A program made the translations under genes and the position numbers. DNA of 38,216 nt from Actinomycetota bacterium (lineage in GTDB: Bacteria; Actinomycetota; Acidimicrobiia; Acidimicrobiales; CADCTF01). Location of the stretch: assembly GCA_019348255.1 (NCBI GenBank), contig JAHWJU010000010.1:1-38216 (forward strand), read 5' to 3'. Of this stretch, positions 31,269-38,216 are shown in pieces. Every line of letters starts with the position of its first letter. Within the stretch, counting starts at the first letter, position 1. The notes below the pieces were generated by a model. The model had not been told where the DNA came from. It saw only the letters and a program-made list of their open reading frames with translations, and did not search any database.

Positions 31269-31285
31269 CACGGCCGGCAGCCGTG
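31269..31285 (+). terminator. Short hairpin just after smc
   Basis: CACGGC, loop CGGCA, GCCGTG: six perfect base pairs starting 6 bases after the smc stop. There is no U-tract. It ends 2 bases before the TATGCT hexamer of the next gene, so it could equally be an operator. Confidence 0.35.
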
Positions 31286-31287
31286 CG

Positions 31288-31293
31288 TATGCT
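31288..31293 (+). promoter_or_regulatory. Candidate -10 element, secreted repeat-protein gene
   Basis: TATGCT, ending 32 bases before ATG 31326, with a GGGGGA Shine-Dalgarno between. This matches the leadered class in this window. Confidence 0.45.
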
Positions 31294-31325
31294 CGGTGGC
31301 CTCATCGGCGGAACGGGGGAATGAG

Positions 31326-33524
31326 ATGGGACGCAGGCTTTTGGCGGGGGCCGCGGTGGGCGCCGCCGTCCTGTTGGCAACGACGCCTGGTGGAGCAGCG
31401 CACTGGCCCGGGTTCGGCGGCGACGCCGGCCGGTCCGGGTACCAGCCGGTGGACGAGGGCGGATTGCCCGTGCAGTTCCTCTACGCCCGCACGGGGCTGG
31501 TCGACCGCGACGTGCGGACGTCGATCGTCACCACCACCGGCGACGTCTCCTCGCAAAGGCTCGTCTACGGCACCGACGACGGCGTGGTGCACCTGCGGGT
31601 GCTGGCCACCGGCGCTCCGGTCGGCCCTCCCGGCGGCACCGACCTCAGCGCCGCCGCCGATCCGTTCGGCGGCGGTGCCGGCAGTGCCAGCTTCGTAGAC
31701 ACCTCCACCCCTGGTGGACTCGGGCAGGTCTTCGCCGTCCACAACGAGCTGTACCAGGGCGGGCAGGTGGGCCTGCAGATCGCCCAGGTGGACGAGGCTT
31801 CAGGGGCGGTCCTGGCAGACGTCGACGTGGCGGCCACGATCGGCTACCGCATCCAGAGCTCGCCCTTCGTCACGCCGCCCGACGGCGCCGGTAACCGGGC
31901 GTTGTTCTTCGTGGCTGCCGAGCAGGACGGCACCCGTGAGCAGCTGTTCAAGGTCGCTCTCGGAAACGCCGCTTCCCCGTCGGCCACCATCGGCCCCGCG
32001 GCGCGAACCGACGACCTCAACGCCAATCCGCTGGCCAGCCCCACGCTCGTCCACCTCCGCGATGCCGGTGGTGCTCCACGGGCCTACGTCGCGGTGGCGA
32101 CGTTCTCCGGGCTGAGGACCTTCGCCGTGGACGACCTGTCCCCGGGCCCCAGCGACGAGACCATCGGCGAGCCGTTGCGCACCCCGACCACGCCCGTGAC
32201 CACTGCCGGCGTGGCGCCCGGCGCTCCGGGGAGCGGATTGGACACGACTCCCGCCATCTACGCCGCGAGCGGCGGGGCGACGGCCACCACCGTCCACCGC
32301 TTCACCCAGGCCGGAAGCTCCCAGATCCTTTCACGGGCATCGAGCGCTCCGCTGCCCGGCAACGCGGCGCCGGCCCTGATGACCAGCCACGAGCTGGGTC
32401 CGGGGGCTACGGCCGAGGGCCGGATCTTCGTGACCACCTCGGCCAACCTCTACTCGGTGCGGACCGACGACTTGACGGTGGCCGCCCGCTTCGACGCCGG
32501 CGACAGCCTGGCGGGCGGCACCACCGGCTTCAGCTTCACGACCGCGGCCGGGACGGGGGAGCTGGTCTTCGTGGTCACGGACGGGGGTCGCCAGTTGGCC
32601 CTCGAGGCGCGGACGCTCCGCCCCGTCGACGCCGAGCTCTTCACGCCGCCGCGGGCCGCGGATGGCTCCCAGAGCTCGTTCGGCCAGCCGGCCATCAGCC
32701 GGCGCTTCCTGCAGATGGCCACCGACCGCGGTTTGTTCGTCTACACCCTGCGACGGGCAACGCCTCCCACCGGTTACTGGCTGGCCGCCAGCGACGGCGG
32801 CATGTTCAGCTACGGCGACGCCGGGTTCTTCGGGTCCACCGGCGACATCCGTCTGAACAAGCCCGTCACGGCGATGGCGCCCACCGCCAGCCGGGAGGGC
32901 TACTGGCTGGCGGCCACCGATGGCGGCATCTTCAGCTTCGGCGATGCCGGCTTCTTCGGCTCCACCGGTGACATCGTCCTCAACTCGCCGGTTGTGGGCA
33001 TGGTGCCCACCCGCACCGGCCAGGGCTACTGGCTGGTAGCCGCCGATGGAGGCGTGTTCACCTTCGGCGATGCCGAGTTCCGCGGTTCGACGGGTGACCT
33101 CCGGCTCAACAAGCCGATCGTCGGCATGGCCGCCACCCCCACCGGCGACGGCTACTGGCTCGTGGCGGCCGACGGCGGCATCTTCACCTTCGGTGACGCC
33201 GACTTCCTCGGTTCTACCGGGGACATCGCGCTCAACAAGCCAGTGGTCGGAATGGCCGCGGTCCCCAACGGCAACGGCTACTGGCTGGTCGCCTCGGACG
33301 GGGGCATCTTCAGCTTCGGCCGCGCCGGGTTCTTCGGATCCACCGGCGACATCGTCTTGAACTCTCCCATCGTGGCCATGGCGGCAAGCGCCACCGGTGC
33401 GGGCTACGCATTCACCGCCGCCGACGGAGGCGTATTCGCCTTCGGCGACGTCCCCTTCCTGGGTGCCGCGGCCTCGCTCGGGCGGCTGAACCAACCGGTG
33501 GTGACGCTGGCTATGAAGCCATAG
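31326..33524 (+). CDS. Secreted PQQ-like / 'GYWL' tandem-repeat protein
   Basis: A 732-residue exported protein. MGRRLLAGAAVGAAVLLATTPGGAA is a signal peptide. Residues 24-470 start 'HWPGFGGDAGRSGYQPVDEG' and resemble PQQ/quinoprotein-type beta-propeller sequences, but with few conserved Trp. Residues 483-732 are six tandem repeats of 42 residues with the core G-Y-W-L-x-A-x-D-G-G-x-F-x-F-G-D-A-x-F-x-G-S-T-G-D-I-x-L-N-x-P-V-x-G-M. Each unit looks like one four-strand blade, so the C-terminal part may close a six-bladed propeller. The last repeat is the most divergent. I know these repeats from secreted proteins of Acidimicrobiia-like actinobacteria, function unknown. ATG 31326 is set by a GGGGGA Shine-Dalgarno and the signal peptide. 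It separates smc from ftsY, which are adjacent in mycobacteria. Confidence 0.85.
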   Translation: MGRRLLAGAAVGAAVLLATTPGGAAHWPGFGGDAGRSGYQPVDEGGLPVQFLYARTGLVDRDVRTSIVTTTGDVSSQRLVYGTDDGVVHLRVLATGAPVGPPGGTDLSAAADPFGGGAGSASFVDTSTPGGLGQVFAVHNELYQGGQVGLQIAQVDEASGAVLADVDVAATIGYRIQSSPFVTPPDGAGNRALFFVAAEQDGTREQLFKVALGNAASPSATIGPAARTDDLNANPLASPTLVHLRDAGGAPRAYVAVATFSGLRTFAVDDLSPGPSDETIGEPLRTPTTPVTTAGVAPGAPGSGLDTTPAIYAASGGATATTVHRFTQAGSSQILSRASSAPLPGNAAPALMTSHELGPGATAEGRIFVTTSANLYSVRTDDLTVAARFDAGDSLAGGTTGFSFTTAAGTGELVFVVTDGGRQLALEARTLRPVDAELFTPPRAADGSQSSFGQPAISRRFLQMATDRGLFVYTLRRATPPTGYWLAASDGGMFSYGDAGFFGSTGDIRLNKPVTAMAPTASREGYWLAATDGGIFSFGDAGFFGSTGDIVLNSPVVGMVPTRTGQGYWLVAADGGVFTFGDAEFRGSTGDLRLNKPIVGMAATPTGDGYWLVAADGGIFTFGDADFLGSTGDIALNKPVVGMAAVPNGNGYWLVASDGGIFSFGRAGFFGSTGDIVLNSPIVAMAASATGAGYAFTAADGGVFAFGDVPFLGAAASLGRLNQPVVTLAMKP
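32772..33521 (+). repeat. Six tandem 126-base repeats encoding the GYWL units
   Basis: Units begin at 32772, 32898, 33024, 33150, 33276 and 33402, an exact 126-base period with no indels until the shortened last unit. Protein identity between units 1-5 is high and the bases around 'GGCTACTGGCTGG' and 'TTCGGCGATGCC' recur. The perfect period suggests recent duplication or conversion, or strong structural constraint. Confidence 0.95.
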
Positions 33525-33532
33525 CGACCGCG

Positions 33533-33538
33533 TAGGCT
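33533..33538 (+). promoter_or_regulatory. Candidate -10 element, ftsY (leaderless layout)
   Basis: TAGGCT, ending 9 bases before ATG 33548. There is no Shine-Dalgarno between. It lies in the 23-base gap after the repeat-protein gene. Confidence 0.55.
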
Positions 33539-33547
33539 CCCCGCCGC

Positions 33548-34792
33548 ATGGAGCCCATCCTGTTGGTGTTGATCCTGGCGCTGGTGCTCGTCGCCACCGT
33601 CTCGGGGGTGGCGCTCAGCCGCCGGCGCGGCCGGGGGGTCGAGTTGGAGCCCCCCCCGAAGGACAAGACCCGCCCCGTCACCCCGCCCGGTCCGGCCGGG
33701 GCGCCGCCCACATCGCCTGAGGCATCCCCTGCGCCCGAGGCCACCGAAGCCGACGCGCCTCCCGCCGACACGCCTCCCACCGACGCGCCAGTGCAGGTCG
33801 ACCCGGCGCTGGTCGAACAGATCGAGCAGGCCTTCGCGGAGCCCGAGCCCGAGCCCGAGCCGGAGCCGGAGCCGGAGGTCCTCCCCCCGCCGGTAAAGCC
33901 GCGCTTTCGGGACCGGCTCGGCAAAGCCCACGCCCTTCTGGCTGGCTATGTCGGCTCCGTCCTGTCCCGCACCGCCATCGACGACGAGACCTGGGACGAG
34001 CTGGAGGAGGCGCTCATACGGGCCGACGCCGGCGTCGGCCTCACTTCCGAGGTGCTCGACGATCTACGGGCGCGGGTCAAAGGCGAGGGGATCAAGACCT
34101 CCGAGGAGCTGCTCTCCGCGCTCAAGGGGGAGCTGAAGGACCTGCTGAGCCAGGGCGACCGCGCCCTGCACTTCGAGCAGGGGGGGCCGAACGTATGGCT
34201 CTTCGTGGGCGTCAACGGCGTGGGCAAGACCACCACCATCGGCAAGCTGGGCAAGCGTGAGAGCGACGGAGGGCGAACGGTCGTCATGGCCGCCGGCGAC
34301 ACCTTCCGGGCCGCGGCGGCCGAGCAGCTCGAGCTCTGGGCGAAGCGGGCCGGCGCCGACCTCGTTCGCAGCACCGAGGGCGCAGATCCGGGATCGGTGA
34401 TATTCGACGCCGTCGAACGGGCGGCAGCCCGTGGCGCGGAGCTGGTGCTGGCGGACACCGCCGGCCGACTGCACACCAAGGTCAACCTCATGGAGGAGCT
34501 GAAGAAGGTCCGTCGCATCGCCGAACGCCCGCCGGCGCGGCTGAGCGAGGTGCTACTCGTGATCGATGCCACGACCGGCCAGAACGGGCTCGTCCAGGCC
34601 AAGCAGTTCACGGACGCAGTCGGGGTGACCGGCATCGTTCTCACCAAGCTGGACGGCACGGCCAAAGGGGGCATCGCCCTCGCGATCGTGCGGGAGCTCG
34701 GGATCCCCATCAAGCTGGTCGGGCTGGGCGAGACGGTGGTCGATCTCGTCGAGTTCGACCCCGACGAGTTCGTCGAGGCCCTGTTCAGCTGA
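33548..34792 (+). CDS. ftsY: Signal recognition particle receptor FtsY
   Basis: A 414-residue GTPase that docks SRP-ribosome complexes at the membrane. Unlike many bacterial FtsY proteins it starts with a clear membrane helix (EPILLVLILALVLVATVSGVAL, about 2-23). A Pro/Ala/Glu-rich linker to about residue 112 follows, including a 13-residue alternating Glu-Pro run at 98-110. The NG domain then begins: N domain 'ARDRLGKAHALLAGYVGSVL'-like helices, G1 GVNGVGKTTT (221-230), 'AAGDTFRAAAAEQL', G3 'LADTAGRLHTK', G4 'VLTKLDGTAKGG' and 'IKLVGLGETVVDLVEFDPDEFV'. ATG 33548 is 9 bases after a TAGGCT hexamer. It is the partner of Ffh, encoded next. Confidence 0.97.
   Translation: MEPILLVLILALVLVATVSGVALSRRRGRGVELEPPPKDKTRPVTPPGPAGAPPTSPEASPAPEATEADAPPADTPPTDAPVQVDPALVEQIEQAFAEPEPEPEPEPEPEVLPPPVKPRFRDRLGKAHALLAGYVGSVLSRTAIDDETWDELEEALIRADAGVGLTSEVLDDLRARVKGEGIKTSEELLSALKGELKDLLSQGDRALHFEQGGPNVWLFVGVNGVGKTTTIGKLGKRESDGGRTVVMAAGDTFRAAAAEQLELWAKRAGADLVRSTEGADPGSVIFDAVERAAARGAELVLADTAGRLHTKVNLMEELKKVRRIAERPPARLSEVLLVIDATTGQNGLVQAKQFTDAVGVTGIVLTKLDGTAKGGIALAIVRELGIPIKLVGLGETVVDLVEFDPDEFVEALFS
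33839..33877 (+). repeat. GAGCCS hexamer repeat encoding the FtsY Glu-Pro run
   Basis: Six and a half copies of GAGCCC/GAGCCG code for alternating Glu-Pro in the linker of FtsY. The unit is prone to slippage in steps of two residues, so length should vary between strains. Confidence 0.9.
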
Positions 34793-34838
34793 GACCGGTC
34801 AGGCCGACCTTGCTCCAGCCGCCGCCCCGCCCCTGAGC

Positions 34839-34885
34839 GTTTGGGCAGCCTGAGCGTCGCCCAGCGACGCTCAGGCTGCCCAAAC
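34839..34885. terminator. 22-base-pair perfect hairpin between ftsY and ffh
   Basis: Arms 34839-34860 and 34864-34885 are exact reverse complements around the loop CCA. The core is GGGCAGCCTGAGCGTCGC. No U-tract follows. It lies 46 bases after the ftsY stop and 30 bases before the ffh -10 hexamer. A direct repeat CCTGAGCGT also starts at 34832. It may be a U-less terminator isolating ffh, or an extragenic palindromic repeat. Confidence 0.6.
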
Positions 34886-34915
34886 CGCGGTTTCCGGCCC
34901 AAGCACCGATCCCGG

Positions 34916-34921
34916 TAGCCT
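34916..34921 (+). promoter_or_regulatory. Candidate -10 element, ffh (leaderless layout)
   Basis: TAGCCT, ending 10 bases before ATG 34932. It is the same hexamer as at smc. Confidence 0.55.
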
Positions 34922-34931
34922 GAGAACCCGC

Positions 34932-36287
34932 ATGTTCGACTCCCTGTCCGACCGGTTCGAGGGCATCTTCACGCGCCTGCGGGGAAAGGGGCGGCTGGGC
35001 GAGGCCGAGGTCGACGAGGTGCTGCGGGAGATCCGCCTGGCGCTTCTCGAAGCCGACGTCAACTTCAAGGTCGTCCGCGGCCTCGTCAACCGCATCCGGG
35101 AAGCCTGCGTCGGTGCCGAGTTGGCCAAGAGCCTGAGCCCGGCCCAGCAGGTCATCAAGATCGTCCACCAGGAGCTCATCGCCACGCTGGGCGGTGAGAG
35201 CCTCCGCATCACCTACGCGCCGAAGCCGCCCACGGTGGTGCTGCTGGCCGGCCTCCAGGGATCGGGCAAGACGACGGGCGCCGGCAAGCTGGCCCGCTGG
35301 TTCAAGCAGCAGGGCCGCAACCCCCTCCTCGTGGGCGCCGACCTGCAACGGCCGGCGGCCGTCGAACAGCTGCGGGTACTGGGCTCTCAGGTGGGGGTAC
35401 CCGTCTTCAGCGAGGCCACGGATCCGGTGACGGTGGCCAAACGCGGTGTCGAGGAGGCGGAGCGGCTGGGCCGCGACGTCGTCATCGTCGACACCGCCGG
35501 CCGACTCACCGTCGACGAAGAGCTGATGGACGAGGTCAGACGGATCTCGGAGGTGACCTCTCCGCACTACACGTTCCTCGTCATCGACGCCATGATCGGC
35601 CAAGCGGCGGTCGAGACGGCCGAGGCGTTCCACGAGGCGCTCGCCCTCGACGGCGTCATCCTCTCCAAGCTCGACGGCGACGCCCGCGGCGGTGCCGCGC
35701 TGTCGGTCAAGGAGGTGGTGGGCAGGCCCATCGCCTTCGCCTCCGTCGGGGAGAAGCTGGCCGACTTCGAGACGTTCCACCCCGACCGCATGGCCAGCCG
35801 CATCCTCGGGATGGGCGACGTCCTGACCCTGATCGAAAAAGCCGAACAGGAATACGACGCCGACGTGGCGGCCAAGGCGGCGCAGGCACTCCAGGAGGGA
35901 CGCTTCACCCTCGAGGACTTCCTCGAGCAGATGCAACAGATCAAGAAGATGGGCCCGCTGCAGGGGATCATCGGTATGCTGCCGGGGATCCCGAAGGAGC
36001 TCAAGAACGCCGACATCGACGATCGCGAGCTCGGCCGGATCGAGGCCATCATCCGCTCAATGACGCCGGCCGAGCGGCAGAACCCGGAGATGATCACCGG
36101 CTCCCGCCGGTTGCGAATCGCCAACGGCAGTGGCTCGACCCCCTCGGAGGTCAACCTCCTGCTCAAGCAGTTCAAAGAGGCGCAGAAGATGATGAACGCC
36201 ATGGGCCTGGGCCGGGTCATGGCGAAGAAGAAGGCGAAGAAGGGCAAGAAGGGCGGACGTACCACGCCCAAGGGCCGACGTCCCTAG
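34932..36287 (+). CDS. ffh: Signal recognition particle protein Ffh
   Basis: A 451-residue SRP GTPase that binds signal sequences and 4.5S RNA and works with FtsY in co-translational targeting. The N domain starts '[22 protein letters not shown]'. G1 is GLQGSGKT (107-114), followed by '[15 protein letters not shown]', G3 '[15 protein letters not shown]', G4 '[15 protein letters not shown]' and '[24 protein letters not shown]'. The Met-rich M domain follows, with '[20 protein letters not shown]' and the RNA-binding '[15 protein letters not shown]'. A Lys-rich tail ends the protein. No ffs RNA was recognised in the window. ATG 34932 fits the hexamer spacing. Confidence 0.98.
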   Translation: MFDSLSDRFEGIFTRLRGKGRLGEAEVDEVLREIRLALLEADVNFKVVRGLVNRIREACVGAELAKSLSPAQQVIKIVHQELIATLGGESLRITYAPKPPTVVLLAGLQGSGKTTGAGKLARWFKQQGRNPLLVGADLQRPAAVEQLRVLGSQVGVPVFSEATDPVTVAKRGVEEAERLGRDVVIVDTAGRLTVDEELMDEVRRISEVTSPHYTFLVIDAMIGQAAVETAEAFHEALALDGVILSKLDGDARGGAALSVKEVVGRPIAFASVGEKLADFETFHPDRMASRILGMGDVLTLIEKAEQEYDADVAAKAAQALQEGRFTLEDFLEQMQQIKKMGPLQGIIGMLPGIPKELKNADIDDRELGRIEAIIRSMTPAERQNPEMITGSRRLRIANGSGSTPSEVNLLLKQFKEAQKMMNAMGLGRVMAKKKAKKGKKGGRTTPKGRRP

Positions 36288-36322
36288 CGGCGCCGCCCTC
36301 CGACCAGAAAGAAGACAAGCAC

Positions 36323-36607
36323 GTGGCAGTGAAGCTCCGCCTCATGCGTATGGGCAAGACCAAACAACCCACCTACAGGCTGGTGGCTGCCGACTCGAGA
36401 TCGCCCCGCGACGGCCGGTTCATCGAGATCGTGGGCACCTACGCCCCGCGCAACGAGCCCTCGACGATCAACATCGACAACGACAAGGTGCTCAAGTGGC
36501 TGCAGCAGGGCGCCCAGCCCACCGAGCGGGTGGAGAAGCTGCTGAAGCTCTCGGGCGCGTGGGAGCAGTTCCAGGCGACCAAGCCGGCCAAGCCGGCGAA
36601 GACGTGA
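36323..36607 (+). CDS. rpsP: 30S ribosomal protein bS16
   Basis: A 94-residue small-subunit protein. '[41 protein letters not shown]' is the S16 signature. An Ala/Lys/Pro tail (TKPAKPAKT) closes it. GTG 36323 is preceded by purine-rich AGAAAGAAGA about 8 bases upstream, a weak Shine-Dalgarno. It overlaps khpA as GTGA. The order ffh-rpsP-KH-rimM-trmD-rplS is conserved across Gram-positive bacteria and implies one ribosome-biogenesis transcript. Confidence 0.97.
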   Translation: MAVKLRLMRMGKTKQPTYRLVAADSRSPRDGRFIEIVGTYAPRNEPSTINIDNDKVLKWLQQGAQPTERVEKLLKLSGAWEQFQATKPAKPAKT

Positions 36608-36927
36608 CCGACCTGCAGCGGGAGGATGACGACCTCTACGGGACCGATCTCGCCGAAGACGGGGACGACGCCGGCAACGGTGACGAAGGCGGTCGGGCAG
36701 CAGCGGTGCTCGAGTTCGTCGCCAGGTCCATCGTCGACGACGCCGATGCGGTGGTGGTGGAGACGCAGAGCGATCGCCGCGGCGTCGTGCTCCGGCTCCA
36801 CGTGGCTCCGGATGACATGGGCAAGGTGATCGGCCGCCGGGGCCGCGTCGCCCAGGCCATCCGGACGTTGGTTCGGGCGACTGCCGCCGGCGAGGGCGTG
36901 GAGGCCACCGTCGACATCGTCGATTGA
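36604..36927 (+). CDS. khpA: KH-domain RNA-binding protein (KhpA/YlqC family) with acidic extension
   Basis: A 107-residue protein. The KH domain spans about 36-107: '[57 protein letters not shown]', with the GxxG loop GRRG at 77-80. KhpA usually dimerises with KhpB/Jag and affects cell length and translation in Firmicutes. Most family members are about 75-80 residues. Here an extra 30-residue acidic N-terminus ('[23 protein letters not shown]') is present if GTG 36604 is the start. That start overlaps the rpsP stop by 4 bases like other pairs in this window, which argues that the extension is translated. No better internal start with a Shine-Dalgarno is visible. Confidence 0.9.
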   Translation: MTDLQREDDDLYGTDLAEDGDDAGNGDEGGRAAAVLEFVARSIVDDADAVVVETQSDRRGVVLRLHVAPDDMGKVIGRRGRVAQAIRTLVRATAAGEGVEATVDIVD

Positions 36928-36933
36928 GGCGCC

Positions 36934-37395
36934 GTGCTGCTCGAGGTGGGGCGGGTCGCCAAGGCTCATGGCCTCAAAGGTGAGGTGGTGGTGGAGCTTG
37001 TCACCGAGCGGTTCGAGCGGGTGGCGCCGGGCTCGCGGCTGACGACGGGGTCGGGCCTCCAGCTCGAGGTCGTGGCCTCGACTCCCCACCACCACCGGTG
37101 GATCGTTGCCTTCGCCGGCGTCACCGACCGCGCCGGCGCCGAGGGGCTGCACGGAGCTTCCCTCTACGCCGAGCCGATCCAGGACCCCGACACGCTGTGG
37201 GTCCACGAGCTCATCGGGTGCAGCGTGCAGGACGGGGCCGGGCGACCACTGGGGAACGTCACCGCGGTGGAGGCCAACCCGGCCAGCGATCTGTTGGTGC
37301 TGGAGGATGGCGTGCTGATCCCGGTCCGCTTCGTCACCGGCCGGGAAGCAGGGCTCCTGACGGTGGACGTGCCGGAGGGACTGCTCGAGCTGTAG
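36934..37395 (+). CDS. rimM: Ribosome maturation factor RimM
   Basis: A 153-residue 30S assembly factor that acts on the head domain near S19. The N-terminal beta-barrel starts 'LLEVGRVAKAHGLKGEVVVELVTERFERVAPG', the RimM hallmark (G-x-I-x-K-x-H-G-L-x-G-E). The C-terminal PRC-barrel includes 'LWVHELIGCSVQDGAGRPLGNVTAVEANPASDLLVLEDGVLIPV'. It is slightly shorter than the usual 165-175 residues. GTG 36934 lies 6 bases after the khpA stop. It is followed 13 bases later by trmD, its usual neighbour. Confidence 0.95.
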   Translation: MLLEVGRVAKAHGLKGEVVVELVTERFERVAPGSRLTTGSGLQLEVVASTPHHHRWIVAFAGVTDRAGAEGLHGASLYAEPIQDPDTLWVHELIGCSVQDGAGRPLGNVTAVEANPASDLLVLEDGVLIPVRFVTGREAGLLTVDVPEGLLEL

Positions 37396-37408
37396 TGGCG
37401 GCCGACTG

Positions 37409-38173
37409 ATGCGCATCGACGTCTTCACCATCTTCCCGGCCATGCTGGAGGCGTTCTTCTCCGAGAGCCTGCTCGGGAAGGCCCGCCGGTCGGGGCTCGT
37501 CGAGATCCTGGTCCACGACCTGCGCTCGATGGCCGTCGACCCCCACCGCTCCGTGGACGACACCCCCTTCGGCGGCGGCGCCGGCATGGTGCTCGCCCCG
37601 GCCCCGATCTTCGGCGCCGTCGAGGCGGCCGACCCACCACGGCCGCTGCTCCTGCTCAGCCCCGGCGGGCGCCGTTTCGACCAGGCGACGGCCCACGAGC
37701 TGAGCTCGACCGAGGGGTTCTCGCTGCTGTGCGGCCGCTACGAGGGGGTCGACCAGCGCGTTGTCGATCACCTGGTCGACGGCGAGTTGAGCATCGGCGA
37801 CTTCGTCCTGGGCGGTGGTGAGGTGGCTGCCATGGCGGTCGTCGAGGCGGTGACGAGACTGGTGCCGGGGGTGATGGGCAACGAGGTGTCGGCCGTGGAC
37901 GAGTCCTTCGCCAGCGGCCTCCTGGAGTACCCCCAGTACACGCGACCGGCGGACTTCCGAGGTTGGGCCGTCCCCGAGGTCCTCCGCTCCGGCGACCACA
38001 ACCGCATCGCCCGGTGGCGCCTCGCCGCTGCCGTGGACCGCACGTTGCGCCACCGGCCCGACCTCATCGCCGCCAGAGGCGGACCGAGCGAGGCCGAGAT
38101 GCGGCTACTCGAGGAATTTGGCTACCCTTGTCCGTCCCCCGCACTGCTTGTCGAGGAGCCTGACGCGCCATGA
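37409..38173 (+). CDS. trmD: tRNA (guanine-37-N1)-methyltransferase
   Basis: A 254-residue SPOUT-class methyltransferase that makes m1G37 in tRNAs and prevents +1 frameshifting. 'MRIDVFTIFPAMLEAFFSESLLGKA' is the family start, followed by 'VDDTPFGGGAGMVL'. The trefoil-knot SAM site is 'LLCGRYEGVDQRVVDHLVDGELSIGDFVLGGGEVAAM', with the catalytic Asp in 'VSAVDESFASGLLEYPQYTRP'. Length is normal. ATG 37409 has no obvious Shine-Dalgarno and is probably translationally coupled to rimM. The stop overlaps the rplS start as ATGA. Confidence 0.97.
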   Translation: MRIDVFTIFPAMLEAFFSESLLGKARRSGLVEILVHDLRSMAVDPHRSVDDTPFGGGAGMVLAPAPIFGAVEAADPPRPLLLLSPGGRRFDQATAHELSSTEGFSLLCGRYEGVDQRVVDHLVDGELSIGDFVLGGGEVAAMAVVEAVTRLVPGVMGNEVSAVDESFASGLLEYPQYTRPADFRGWAVPEVLRSGDHNRIARWRLAAAVDRTLRHRPDLIAARGGPSEAEMRLLEEFGYPCPSPALLVEEPDAP

Positions 38174-38216
38174 ACCCCACCGACCTGGTCGACCGCAGCA
38201 GCCTGCGGGACGACGT
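38170..38216 (+). CDS. rplS: 50S ribosomal protein bL19, first codons only
   Basis: Fifteen complete codons are visible (MNPTDLVDRSSLRDD) before the window ends. The 'DLVD..SLRDD' pattern is the usual L19 start, and rplS nearly always follows trmD. ATG 38170 overlaps the trmD stop as ATGA. Confidence 0.85.
   Translation, partial: MNPTDLVDRSSLRDD

Noticed and set aside
32772-33521. CRISPR-like regular repeats
   Set aside because: The 126-base units are contiguous, in frame, and encode protein blades; there are no spacers.
36287-36296. GCGGCGCCGC palindrome after ffh
   Set aside because: A ten-base self-complementary GC string is expected by chance at this base composition and cannot form a hairpin with a proper loop.

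Overview
The window is very GC-rich and densely coded, with many GTG starts and pervasive 4-base stop/start overlaps. Its backbone follows a gene order well known from Actinomycetota such as Mycobacterium tuberculosis: thiL, rpmB, DAK2/fakA, recG, rsmD, coaD, sepIVA-like, DUF177, rpmF, plsX, acpP, rnc, mutM, smc, ftsY, ffh, rpsP, KH protein, rimM, trmD, rplS. A GTP-type PEP carboxykinase and a secreted protein with repeated 42-residue 'GYWL...DGG' units suggest a deep-branching class such as Acidimicrobiia. That class assignment is inference.

Layout. 1-3747: a truncated membrane-anchored gene (-), a secreted matrixin-like zinc protease (+), then a minus-strand group of a stand-alone Lrp/AsnC effector domain, pckG and a small cold-shock-fold protein. 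3768-5470: thiL-thiD of thiamine biosynthesis. 5542-11320: a branched-chain amino-acid type ABC transporter (lipoprotein, LivH, a fused LivM-LivG, LivF) plus a downstream Pro-rich membrane protein. 11298-15674: rpmB (-) diverging from fakA and recG. 15674-22228: a sugar-nucleotidyltransferase/NUDIX pair, a complete glutamate-type transporter (gluABCD), and an ECF-like sigma factor with a membrane-anchored partner. 22248-31263: a zinc-ribbon protein (-) diverging from rsmD, then coaD to smc covering CoA synthesis, septation, phospholipid and fatty-acid synthesis, RNA processing, DNA repair and chromosome condensation. 31326-33524: the secreted repeat protein. 33548 to the end: ftsY, ffh, rpsP, khpA, rimM, trmD and the first codons of rplS.

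The two transporter modules and the repeat protein sit as insertions in the otherwise conserved housekeeping order. The strongest unexplained signal is regulatory. A hexamer TAnnnT lies 7-10 bases before the start codon of at least eleven genes, mostly without a Shine-Dalgarno sequence. This is the layout expected of leaderless mRNAs. A second, smaller class has the same hexamer 32-34 bases upstream and does carry a Shine-Dalgarno. I saw no tRNA, rRNA, CRISPR array, transposase or integrase. The only gene-free stretch over 300 bases is 13213-13556, between fakA and recG.
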